From: a virus
Length of the DNA stretch: 39,473 nt
Direction: 5' to 3' (one strand)
IMG/VR virus record: IMGVR_UViG_3300017757_000035
Coordinates: 1 to 39,473 of that record
Position 1 is the first letter of the stretch; every line of letters starts with the position of its first letter. The notes under the pieces were generated by a model. It was given only the letters and a program-made list of their open reading frames with translations. It had not been told where the DNA came from and searched no databases. The translations under genes and the position numbers were made by a program. Below, one piece after another: positions 26,544 through 37,900 of the stretch.

Positions 26544-27512
26544 ATGAGTTTTCCAAGTACACAATCCGGTGGTAAAGCTTCTCCAAATAAAATTTGGGGA
26601 GCATTAGCGTCTACAGCAGTAGGTGCTATAGGTCTTATTGGCGCTGGTAAAAGAAAAAAAGCTGCGGAAGCTAAAGAGCAAGCTGCTAGAGACCAAATGG
26701 CATTGGATAAAAAAGCCTACATGGAGGCTGACTTATCCAATCCTTATGCTAATTTAGAAAATCAATTTGCTGGTATGAAAAACCAATATGCTGGTTTAGA
26801 AAACACAATGGAAGACTTAACAGTTAATCAACAGCAAGCTCAATTTGAAGCTCAACAGTTTCAACAGTCTCAAGCTAATATAATGGACACTATGGCTGCT
26901 TCAGCTGGCGGTTCTGGTATAGCATCAACTGTTCAAGCGTTAGCTCAACAAGGTCAATTACAAGCTCAACAATCTTCAGCTTCTATAGGAGCACAAGAAG
27001 CTCAAAACCAAATGGCCGCAGCTCAACAAGCTGGAAGCCTTCAGCAACTAGAAGCGCAGGGTGCGGCTGAGGTTGATCAAATGGCCAGACAAGGTCAAGC
27101 TAGTATTGATGCTAAAATTGCAGAGGGAGAATCAATATCTCAAGCTAGAGAGTTAGATAGACATGCTACGGTATTAGGTATGTCGCAACAAGAAACAGCA
27201 GCATACCAACAACAAGCTGCTCAGGCCGGTGCTGAAAAAACTGATGCTCTAGGAAAAACAATTAGTGGTATAGGTAGTCTTGTAGCTGGTTTCTCAGACA
27301 GAAGACTTAAGAAGAATATAAAGCATATAGGTAGTTCACCAAGAGGTATTAAGATGTATACATTTGAATATATTAACGATAAGTTAGGAAAAGGAATATA
27401 TCAAGGTGTTATGTCAGATGAAATTCCAAAAGAAGCAATCATTAAACATAGTAGCGGTTATGACATGGTAGACTACTCTAAGTTAGATGTTGAATTTAAA
27501 AATATAATTTAA
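26544..27512 (+). CDS. gp14-like internal virion protein fused to an S74-type intramolecular chaperone domain
   Basis: A 322-residue protein. Residues 11-16 read KASPNK, then 17-35 form a Gly/Ala-rich membrane helix (IWGALASTAVGAIGLIGAGK). About 40-245 is a long Gln/Ala-rich helical region (QQQAQFEAQQFQQSQ), the build of T7 gp14-like internal proteins that form the ejection channel in the outer membrane. From residue 250 the chain is SDRRLKKNIKHIG, FEYIND, GVMSDEIP and a final YDMVDYSKLDVEF, the short Peptidase S74 / intramolecular chaperone domain; the S-D-x-x-L-K signature contains the usual Ser and Lys. S74 domains normally sit on fibres and spikes, so this pairing is notable. Leader A/T-only. 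Confidence 0.72.
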   Translation: MSFPSTQSGGKASPNKIWGALASTAVGAIGLIGAGKRKKAAEAKEQAARDQMALDKKAYMEADLSNPYANLENQFAGMKNQYAGLENTMEDLTVNQQQAQFEAQQFQQSQANIMDTMAASAGGSGIASTVQALAQQGQLQAQQSSASIGAQEAQNQMAAAQQAGSLQQLEAQGAAEVDQMARQGQASIDAKIAEGESISQARELDRHATVLGMSQQETAAYQQQAAQAGAEKTDALGKTISGIGSLVAGFSDRRLKKNIKHIGSSPRGIKMYTFEYINDKLGKGIYQGVMSDEIPKEAIIKHSSGYDMVDYSKLDVEFKNII

Positions 27513-27513
27513 T

Positions 27514-28899
27514 ATGTCAAAATCATCACCATTAAAAGGAGCAGATCCAGTTTTAGCTAGAGGAGCTTACGATGCTGCCGGTAACCAAGTATATCAAGGT
27601 TGGATACACAAGCAACACCAAAGCTTAATGGCTATAGCTGATGAGTTAAAATCATGGGACGTCGGTTCTGGTGCTCAAAGAATAATAGACAGCGGTGGAG
27701 CTCTACCAACTAGTGAAATTGGTGGTATGAGAGATCAAGCTGGTATAGGTAAACAAAAGTACCTAGATGGTAACTCTAGGCAAAAAGAAGAAGAAATGGC
27801 TCAGCTTCAAAAAATGAAGCAACAATCAGATCAATACGCTCAATGGAGACTAGGTTTGTCCACTGATTACATAAACGGGAATCTTAGTGAGGGTTTCTTG
27901 AGAACACAACAAGGTAAAGATGTTTTAGAAATACTAAAAGATAAAAAACGTTTAACTAAAAAGAAATGCCCAGACGGCACTGATGATTGTGAAAACAAAG
28001 GTGACTTCGGCATTATGATGACTGACTACACTGCAATAAATAATGCAAGAACAGAGTTGAACCAAGCTCAAGCTAAACTAAAAAACTTAGAAAACTTAGA
28101 TGATAAAGGTTTACTATATACTCAAGATCACTATGATGAAATGGGTAAACTGCAATCTAAGATTGATGAGATGAATACCTTTATAAAATCTAATCCACAA
28201 AAATGGAACTCACTACAGCAGGTTAATAGCATGGTGAAAATGGTTGATGCAACAGCTAAGAAAAATCTTGAAGACGCTAGAAGTGCTATATATAATAAAG
28301 CTAAAAACTCATTGCCAGAAGAAACTCCTGGTGAATTTGATTTTGAGAAAGCATCTGATATAGTTAATGGGTCTGTTTTAGCTAGCGGAGAGTATCAATC
28401 TCTAGTATACGATGAGATAATTCCACTTAGAACTTTTCATGGTGATTTAAAAGAAGCTATAGGTGGTTTCAATGAGGGTAGAAGAACATACGCTGACCTA
28501 GGTGTAACAGAAGAAATGATATTACAGGGAGACTTGAACCTAGATGGTGAGTTGAGTGATGATGAAATAGAGAATATAGCTCAAGCTGTTATATCAAATG
28601 AAGAGTTGGGTAAAAAAGAAATGTCAGAGTGGATGGTTCAATACTTGCATAACCAGCACCAAAAGGGTTTAAAAGACAAAAGAGGTTCTGTTATTGAAGA
28701 TGAAGACACAGAGACTACTAGCGAGGTAGTTAATAATGCATTTGATAAAAATGGTAATTATATACCTCAATCACAAAGGAGCGAAAATCAAGATGAATCT
28801 CAATCACAGAAAACTCAAGAGACAAAAGAGGAAATAACAGAGATTAGAGAAAACGAAAACGAAGACAAAGACGAAGACGAGGACGAGGACGAAGCATAA
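27514..28899 (+). CDS. Helical internal-type protein with SSPLKG start and EF-hand-like loop (461 aa)
   Basis: A 461-residue mostly helical protein. The N-terminus MSKSSPLKGADPVLARGAYD shares the S-P-x-K signature of the three upstream proteins. Residues about 170-265 form a likely coiled coil (ARTELNQAQAKLKNLENL). Residues 340-351 (D-L-N-L-D-G-E-L-S-D-D-E) satisfy all positions of an EF-hand calcium loop, D1, N3, D5, G6, L8, E12. The end is a strongly acidic tail (NENEDKDEDEDEDEA). Starting one base after the previous gene's stop and lying before the giant protein, it probably belongs to the same internal/ejection set, in the place of T7 gp15-like proteins; that role is inference. Confidence 0.6.
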   Translation: MSKSSPLKGADPVLARGAYDAAGNQVYQGWIHKQHQSLMAIADELKSWDVGSGAQRIIDSGGALPTSEIGGMRDQAGIGKQKYLDGNSRQKEEEMAQLQKMKQQSDQYAQWRLGLSTDYINGNLSEGFLRTQQGKDVLEILKDKKRLTKKKCPDGTDDCENKGDFGIMMTDYTAINNARTELNQAQAKLKNLENLDDKGLLYTQDHYDEMGKLQSKIDEMNTFIKSNPQKWNSLQQVNSMVKMVDATAKKNLEDARSAIYNKAKNSLPEETPGEFDFEKASDIVNGSVLASGEYQSLVYDEIIPLRTFHGDLKEAIGGFNEGRRTYADLGVTEEMILQGDLNLDGELSDDEIENIAQAVISNEELGKKEMSEWMVQYLHNQHQKGLKDKRGSVIEDEDTETTSEVVNNAFDKNGNYIPQSQRSENQDESQSQKTQETKEEITEIRENENEDKDEDEDEDEA

Positions 28900-28935
28900 A
28901 ACTAATTATTAATAACGGGTAACTAACGATACAGT

Positions 28936-31900
28936 ATGGCAAAAGAATATTATATAGACGGTGAACTATACACTGTCGAAGAAGAAAATGAAAATGAGTT
29001 TTTGGAAGAATTTCCAGATGCAAAACCTAAAGAAAAGGAAGTAAAAAAATACAATGTCGATGGAGAAGAAAGATCTGTCGACATTAATAGTATAGAGGAA
29101 TTTGAATCAGAATTCCCAGATGCAACCCCATTAACGGGAAAGTCAAACAGCTCTGTGAAGAGTGCGAACACAGAGCAACCCACCGTAGCACAAAATCTGT
29201 ACGACGATACGGAATTCAAATCGGAAAGTATTTTATCGGAATCACAACTAAATAATCAACAAGACTTTAATAAGACTTTTGGGCCAATGCCTGAGATAAC
29301 TACTGATATAACTCATCAGCCAGAAGAATTTGCTATAAAAGATCTTAGAGACAAGTGGATGGAGTATGGTTTTACATTTGAACAAAAAACCATAGGTATG
29401 GATAGGATAGAGGTTACAGCCTTAAATGGTGAATCCAAGATATTCAACATAGGTATGTCTACAACGAATCATGAAAGGGCAGCTAAAGAGATGAATGATT
29501 GGATGAAGAAAAACGCTGATCACCAAGGTGATAAGTTGGAGGCGTTTTTATCACACGTTAGTGTCAATCAAGATCAAGTTAATGAAATAAAGCCTAATCA
29601 AAGTTTAGCTCAAAAACAAATAGATGAACTTAGAGAAGCTTGGGGATTAGATGGTCATTCTGATGCAGCTGTATTAAAAGAGTATGATAAGTTTATAACA
29701 GCTCAATCAGCAAATAAAAGTATGTCTTATGATATTAAAGATCCTAATTATGCTAATTGGAAACTAAGTGATGCTTACAAAAATTATACAGATAAAAAAT
29801 CTAAATTAGAAGGTACAACTCTTGAAAAAGATTTTAGAAAAAATAGAACAAACCTTGACGTAATTATCAATGGTAAAGAGGGTTACAGGAAAGAAGAAGC
29901 TTTAAAAAAGTATCAAACACAAACTGGAGTTAAGTTAGATGGAATGTATGATGAAGATGGTGGGTTAACCAAGAAAGGTATAGATATATTAAATAGTAAA
30001 GAGTATAAAAACATATATAACGCTTTAAAGGTAGATAAGGATAAAGAGCAGGAATATGTAGATAACTTCTTCGAGCAAGATCAAATGAACAAGTATCTCG
30101 AGGAAAATCTTAAAGAACAAATTGAAAAATTTAGCAACAACCCATTTGTAAAATCTGATACACAGAAAGAATTAATTGAACTAGCTGTTGACAAGAGAGA
30201 AGCTATGAGTAAGCAGAACACTAAGAAAGTCAACGAGTTTAATGTTGTTTATGGTGATTTGGAAAATATATATAATGAGATAGGTGGTAATGCTGATTGG
30301 TTAAACTCAATAGGTGACGGAACAAAGAAGCTAGAAGAATTAAAAAGCAAGTATGACTTAACCACACAAGAAGGGGTTGATGGTTATAACGCTGAGGTGA
30401 AGCAATTTAGAGCTACATACCAAGAGAAATTAGATAGATTTAATTTCTTACAAAAAAAGAGAGGTCAATATGAAAAGTTTGCTAATAAAATAGGTAAACA
30501 ACTAGACAACACTAACTTGACAGATAGTGATATGAAAACCGTTATAGGTGCCTTGAAAAGAAACTATCAACAAGGAACTGTTATGGCTGGCCAGTTTACT
30601 AATGCTGTTATAGACCTTGGTCAAGGTATAGCTGAAGCTGGAGATTGGCTTTTATCTATGCCTAGAGAAGTGTTAAAAGCTATTGACAATCCAGGTGTTG
30701 AAGCTTATAGTAAGGCTAGTAAAACTGTTAACACTGAGAACAAGACTAGAAAATGGGATGAGTGGAATGATTGGTTAGATAATTGGCAGCAAGAAAAAAT
30801 TAATGATAGAATAGAGAAGCCAACTAGATTTGAGGATATAAATTCTTTAAGTGATATTGGTGAGTGGAGTTCTGGTGTTATAGCTTCTCAAATACCTATA
30901 CTAGCAACTATGTGGGCAACTGGTGGTTATTCGCTTTGGATAATGGGTGCTAGCAGTACTGGTTCTAAATGGAGGCAACTAAATGATGCTAAAGATGAGT
31001 ATGAAAGAACGGGTGGTTTATATGGAAACAACCACTCTTGGGGGTCAATGTTTACAAACGCTTTATTCACTGGTACAACAGAGGCTTTATCTGAGAAAAT
31101 TACGCTTGGGCAAATGAACAAGTTTAAAGGTATATTAAAAAACTCTAAGGCAGCTAAACTTGGTTGGGAAAGACATTTGAAGCAAAATGTATTCACATGG
31201 AATAATGCTAAAGCTGGTGCTAAAGATGTTTTTGAAGAAGGCTTCTCAGAGTCCGTAGCTCAAGTATCTAGTAATTTTGCTGATGTATTATCCGGTGTTG
31301 AAGACGCTAACGTATGGGATGGTGTTGCAGAGTCTTTTGTAAGTGGTATGCTTATTTCTCAAGGCATGAAGGTTCCTTCTTTGGGTAGAGCTATGTCCGC
31401 TCCATTTAGATCAAAGGATACAAACGAGAAAACGGGGGAGATAACATCAAAAATAGAAGACCTATCTAAGAGAGCTAGCAAACTCCCTAAAGAATCTAAA
31501 GAAAGACTAGCTATAGAAGAGGAGATAGTTGGTTTAACAAAAGAGGCTAATGACTTAATAGAGCAAGATATAAAAAGAGTTGGTTTATTAAAAGACCACG
31601 AGAAAAAAGCTTTAGTAAATATAGAAAAGCAAAACTACAACGCTAGAAAGAGAGCTGAAGAGATTATGCTGGATAGCAAACTGTCTGATAAAGAAAAGTT
31701 TGATCAAATAAAAAAGCTTAACGAAAAGGTCTCTATGAGACAGGTTACAAAACAAAACATACTATCTCAATACGGAGTTAACGTCATAAACTCTAATTAC
31801 GCTAGAGAAATGGATACCATGAAAAGGCAAACTGAACTAGCTAACAAACAAGGAGGCGTGCAAACAGTAATAGAGGAAGTTGGACAAGATGAGTTTACTG

Positions 31901-34900
31901 ATATAAATACAAAGGAACTTGGAGACAAATCTAAAGCTCAAGTTGATGATTACTTAATGGAGAGGCAAGCTGAAATAGAGGCTTTAAGAGATGTTTTAAA
32001 AGATAAAAATGCTAGCAAAGAAGCTAAATCAGATGCTCAACAAAAACTAGCTGAAGCTAAAAAACAAGAGGGCACAGCCAAGTCTTTGTTAGCTGAGGGT
32101 AACGACTATGGTGTTATGATACCTGTTTTTGATAAGAACAGAAATCTGGTTAGCATGAGGGTAGTTGTCAATAAAGACTTAGCTTTAACAGACGGAAAAC
32201 TTAATACTGGTGCACATGAGTTTCTTCATGCTGCTATGCGGATGACAATGAAGGGTGATCCTAGGATGAGGAAGGTTATGGGGAAAAAGATGCAAGAAAT
32301 AATAGATAGTGGTAAGATGACATTTAAGGGTGATGCTAGGATTGAATATGAGGCTAGAATGAAAATGTATAGAGAAAGTCAGAAAGGTGAAGAGTCTTTT
32401 ACTATATTATCGGAAATGATGAGAGACGGTAAGGTTCAAATAAATGAATCTACAACTAATAAGTTTAAAGACTTTTTTAGAAGGTGGAGTAAAAATTATA
32501 CTAAAAGAGACATAGAGTTTAATGAAACTCAAGATGTTTTAAATTTCATAAAAGACTTTGATTACAACTTAAAGAACAATATAGTTAGTCCAGCTTTAGC
32601 GAGGATGATGGCTCATGGTGCTAAAGGTGAAATGTTTAAAGGAGCTAAGGAAACTAAAGAAAGAGAGGCTATGAAGTCTTTTGATCACGCGGTTGATTTA
32701 AACAGACGTGGTAATCCTGATTTAAAAAGAGAGTTTGATCAATTTATATTAAATGAAGATGGTACACCAAAATACGTTAATCATGAAGAGTTTAAAAATT
32801 CGCCAGATTATGGTGGAGCTATGTTGCATTTATTAGAGGGTAGAGCTCACGATGGTTTGATAATGCAAGGAGCTTCTGATTCAGGTGTTCAACCAGAGAG
32901 AATGAGGGAGTTTGTTAGGAATGTTAAAGAGGAGCTAGCGAGAATGTATTCAGGCGGGTTGAATAAAAAATCAACTGAAAAAATAGCTGAGATAGAAGAG
33001 TTAATAAAGAAAAAAGAAATATTAATTAAAGATGGTGTAGATCAAATTGAGAAAATAAAAAATAATAAAAGTAACTATTTAAGAGAGTTTAACTACGATG
33101 CTGTTGGAGACGGGAAAGTTAGTTTGTTTGGTTGGTTAACTGGTACATATAGAGCTATATGGATAGCTAAAGAGAATGTAAAAAAACAATGGGTTAAAGA
33201 TCAACCTGGTTTTGGAGGTCCGTCTTTAGACAAGCAGATATCAACAAAAGAAGGAACATCAACGCTTAAAGATGTTATTGGTGGAGAGGGTGATTCAGCT
33301 TTTGATGCCATAGACAATATGGACTTGTCTTTTGGTAGAAAAAACGCTGCCAAGGAAATATTGATAAATGAAATAATAATAAGTGATGCTCTAAACTTCA
33401 CTCCAGATGTAATGAATAGTATTACCAATACTATTAAAAGCGCTAGTATAGATATAGGTGCTTTGATTAAAACTGATGGACCATATAAGGGCATAAAAAG
33501 ATTATTAGATGATGTAACTAAGTTTACAAAAATAGATAAAAAAACTGGTAAACCACAAGTTTATAAAACAGGTAAAAACAAAGGGGAGGTTAAGTTATTC
33601 CCCCCAACATCAGAAAAGAAAACAGAACCAATAGGACCTTTGTTTGAAATACTAAATGCAGTGTCAACTGAGTTTGGTGTTGATCCACTTAGAATACTAT
33701 CTACTCAAGATTTAGACGGGGATCAAAGACGGGCAGCGCAAGCTTACATATTAGACAAATCAATAAATGAAGATGGTAGCTTCGATGACACATTATTTAA
33801 GATGTTACCAGAGGGTGAAGATAAAAGTGGTTGGGCAACAGGCGTAGCTAACACAAATCTAGGTGACTTTTACATAAAAGGAGATAGAGTTAAAGTTGGA
33901 GATGGTGCCGACAAAAAGGGTGGGCAAAAGTATGCTCAAGAAAAAAGAAGTAACATAGGTAAAGACGAGTTCCTAAGTATGTTTGGAATAAACCCTAATG
34001 GCAGTTTCCGATCGGGAACTGACGCTGATGGAAGTATACGTGAATTAGTCAAGCAAATAGCCGTTATATCAGCTAATCAAATGATGAGAATAGACGCTGT
34101 TACTAACGGTACGGCAACAGAAGCGGTGGCCGCTAAGTTAGCTGACGGAAAATCTGAAGCAGTATTTAGTAAAAAACTTGATCCTAGAAATATAGATGTA
34201 TACGAGGATTTATGGTCAGAAGCGATTGGTACTTTACACCACGTTAATATGGATGATTTAGAGTCTATAGAGTCTCACCTGTCCAGTATATATGGAGACA
34301 TGCTCTCAAGAAGAGAAATAAATGGCATAGCTCAGGATTGGTACGATTGGAAGAAAGAGTTTGATGAATTAGAGTCTACTAAAAATAGAGATAGTATAGT
34401 CGATGCTTATGATATTCAAACTTTTATAATAGGGAAAACAGAGAGAACACTATTAGAAAGTGGATTGTTAAACACTTATAGAAACAAGTTTGTCACTGAT
34501 ACTCGTAGTGTTAGTGAACTTTTCTTAGACCCAGAGAGAGTTAATAAAAGAAGAGGAGATGTTATTAAGCTTGTTAACAAGTGGAGAGCAGAGGGTAAGA
34601 GTGTGGATGAAATATTGAGATCCTTATATTTTGCTAGAGGCATGTATTCATCAGCTAATAAAGCTGGTGACGGTAGATTAGTGTTATGTAAAAGTAGTTG
34701 GTGCACAGAGGGGACACTAGTTTTAGATCCTAAATGGGAAGATAAATTAGATGAAGAGGGTAACATAATTGAATACGGTAGCAAGTGGAGAAGGTATAAT
34801 AGTAGAAGCAAGGCCGTAAAGGAGGGTAAGGCGAAAGTTGGTGATGTTATAATTAGAAATGGTAAACCCGTACCAGAGGTTAATAGAGGTCAAGTTTTTG

Positions 34901-37900
34901 TTAACACTCAAGATCTTATAAATACAATATCTCAAGCTGAAGGTTTTGAAGATATAAAAAACAAAACATGGACAGAGATAAAAAATGAAAAAGGTTTAAA
35001 CCTAAGCATGTTTCAAGAGAAATCTAAGAATGCTATAGAGGATCAAGATTATGATGGTAGATTAGCTCAAGCTAAAGAAAACAGAAGTATAGTTGAGGAC
35101 TTAGTTAAAATGTATGCTCAAGGTATATATGAGGGTACGCACCAATACGAGGATATAGTTATGTTGGGTAGAATGCTAGGTTCAAACATGGATTCACCTA
35201 TGAAGAGAGCAGCTAACCTAGCGTACATAGGTGTTGGGGTTGGAAATGTAAAAAACCCAGGTACAGACCTGGAGTATGAACACATGAAGCCTACGAACAA
35301 AAAGATAATGGAAACAATTGAGGCTCTGTTAAACGATCCATCTGGTTTACCTAGTGATCACTGGGATGATTACCAGGTAGCTATCATTCCTAAAGATATG
35401 GACAAAGTTTTAATAGCTGCTGGATTAAGAGACTTTATGCAACTAGGATATAAACGTGGAATGGAAGTTTGGAGAAGGTATTTTAATCCTCAAACATGGG
35501 GTAGACCAGGTATGGTGCCTATAAGAAACATACAAACAGGAGAGGTTATAGGAGGAGAGTTTGTTAAGATGGGGGATAAGGTTGTTAAGCGTGAAAAACA
35601 AAACGTTATACAAGAGGCTAACGTGTTTTCAGAATCTATGAAGAGTAAAAAAATACCTGAAATAAAAGGCATGTCTGCTTTTGATTTTGATGAAACGTTA
35701 ATAATAGATGGTAAAAACGTTATTGAGGCCACTAACCCTAAAACCGGAGAGAGAGAAACTATAAGCTCTGAGGATTGGCCAACTAGAGGCACCGAGTTGA
35801 TGGAGCAGGGTTGGGAATTTGACTTTAGTGATTTCATAAATGTAAAAGGTGGAACCAAGGGTCCATTGTTTCAGAAATTAAAAAACAGAATACAAAAGTT
35901 TGGTTCTAAAAATAATTTTATATTAACAGCTAGACCTCAAGAATCAGCCGCTGCTATACACGGTTGGTTAATGGCTAACGGAATATACCTTCCACCAGAA
36001 AATATAACTGGACTAGGTCAAAGTTCTGGAGACGCGAAAGCTATGTGGATTTTAGATAAATTCAAAGAGGGTTATAATGATGTTTATTTCGTTGATGATG
36101 CTCTTCCAAATGTCGATGCTGTTAAGCACGTGATGGAGCAATTGGATATGAAAGGTAGTTCTGTTCAAGCTGTTCTAGATATTAAAGGTAAAACACTATT
36201 ACCAGAGGTAGTTGCCGATGAATTCACTAAAGCGGCTAATAACGCTAGAAAACAAATAGATATAATAGAAAAAGATCTAAAGAAGAAGGGATATGAAATA
36301 ATTGGAACTGTTAGATCTAGTGAGTTCAGAAGAGTTGGTGGTTTAAAAATAGACCTAACAACAAAGGAGGGTAGAGAGATATCTAAAGAATTAGATAATA
36401 TCAAAACAGTTAGCTCTAGCGAGTTTAAGTCTAAGAATAACGAAAGCATGAAGAGTAGAGTTGTTGACACACACAACGCTATTAATGAGGAGTTTAATGA
36501 TATGTTAGAGAGAGCTTCTGGTATAGATTCTAAAAGAGTTATAACAGCAGATGAGGCTAAGAAATCTAAAGGAGATCTAAGTATTTTTCAAAAATTCTTT
36601 GTACCACCGTCAGCTGAGGATTTTAAAGGTTTACTATATAACTTTTTAGGCAAAGGAAAACGTGGAGATAAGGACTTTGGGTTTTTTAAAAAATATCTTC
36701 TAGAACCATTTGCAAATGGTGTTAGAGATTATAATGCTTTTAGACAGAACATGGCTAATGATTATGCGGCTTTAAAAAAGAGTATGCCTAATACTACTAA
36801 GAGTTTTGATAACAAAATAGGTGATTCGGTTTTTACAAACGAGGACGCTATAAGGGTTTATCTATGGAACAAAGCTGGTCACACTATGCCTGGTTTGTCT
36901 GAAACTCAGATTGAGATGTTGATTAACCACGTTAATAGCAATTCTGATTTAATGGGTTTTGCTGAGGGACTAAGTAGAATAACAAAAGGTTATGGAGAAC
37001 CAGATCTAAACTGGGCTGTAACTAGTATAGCTGGGGATTTAAAGTCTATAGCTAACAGTGGTAGAACTAAATTTCTAGCCGATTGGATAGCAAACAAAGA
37101 CATTGTATTTTCAAAAGACAACTTAAATAAAATAGAGTCTATATATGGAGCTCCCACTAGAGAAGCCTTAGAGGATATAATGTATAGAATGGAAACTGGT
37201 AGTAATAGACCTACTGGCCAAAATAGAATTGTAAATAAATTTTTGAACTGGATAAATGGTTCTGTTGGAGCTGTCATGTTCTTTAATACCAGATCAGCTT
37301 TACTACAAACAATATCTACGGTTAACTTTATAAACTGGGAAGACAATAATATATTTAAAGCCGCTGCAGCGTTTGCTAATCAGCCTCAGTTCTGGAGCGA
37401 TTTTGCTATGATATTTAACTCAGACATGTTGAAGCAAAGGAGGTCTGGTCTGCAGATAGACGTTAACTATAATGAGTTATCTGAAGCGTACAAGGGTGGT
37501 AGAAGTAAACCAGAGGCTGTTATTAGATTTTTGTTGGAGAAAGGATTCTTACCAACTCAGATAGCTGATAGTTTTGCTATAGCTATGGGTGGTGCAAGTT
37601 TTTATAGAAACAGATTAAAGAGTTTAATAAAACAAGGTATGCACCCAGAACAAGCTGCACAGCAAGCTTGGAAAGATTTTCAAGAAATAGCAGAAGAAAC
37701 ACAACAGTCTTCTAGACCTGATTTAATATCACAGCAACAAGCTGGTGTTTTAGGTAGGTTGATTTTAGCTTGGCAAAATACTCCAATGCAGATGACGCGT
37801 TTAACTAAAAAAGCTCTTTCTGATCTTGTTAATGGTAGGGGTAGCTTTAAAGCTAATGTATCTAGGATAATGTACTATGGTCTTATACAGAATATAATAT

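Noticed and set aside
29900-29995. A peptidoglycan-binding-like pattern (EALKKYQTQTGVKLDGMYD...GLTKKGI) in the giant protein
   Set aside because: It loosely recalls the PG_binding_1 helix-turn pattern but is short and lacks supporting neighbours or a lysozyme motif, so no cell-wall function is claimed.
35200-35310. An HNH-like EYEHMKPTN segment in the giant protein
   Set aside because: Only an E-H pair and an Asn are present; the paired His and metal-binding Cys or Asp pattern of an HNH nuclease cannot be completed.
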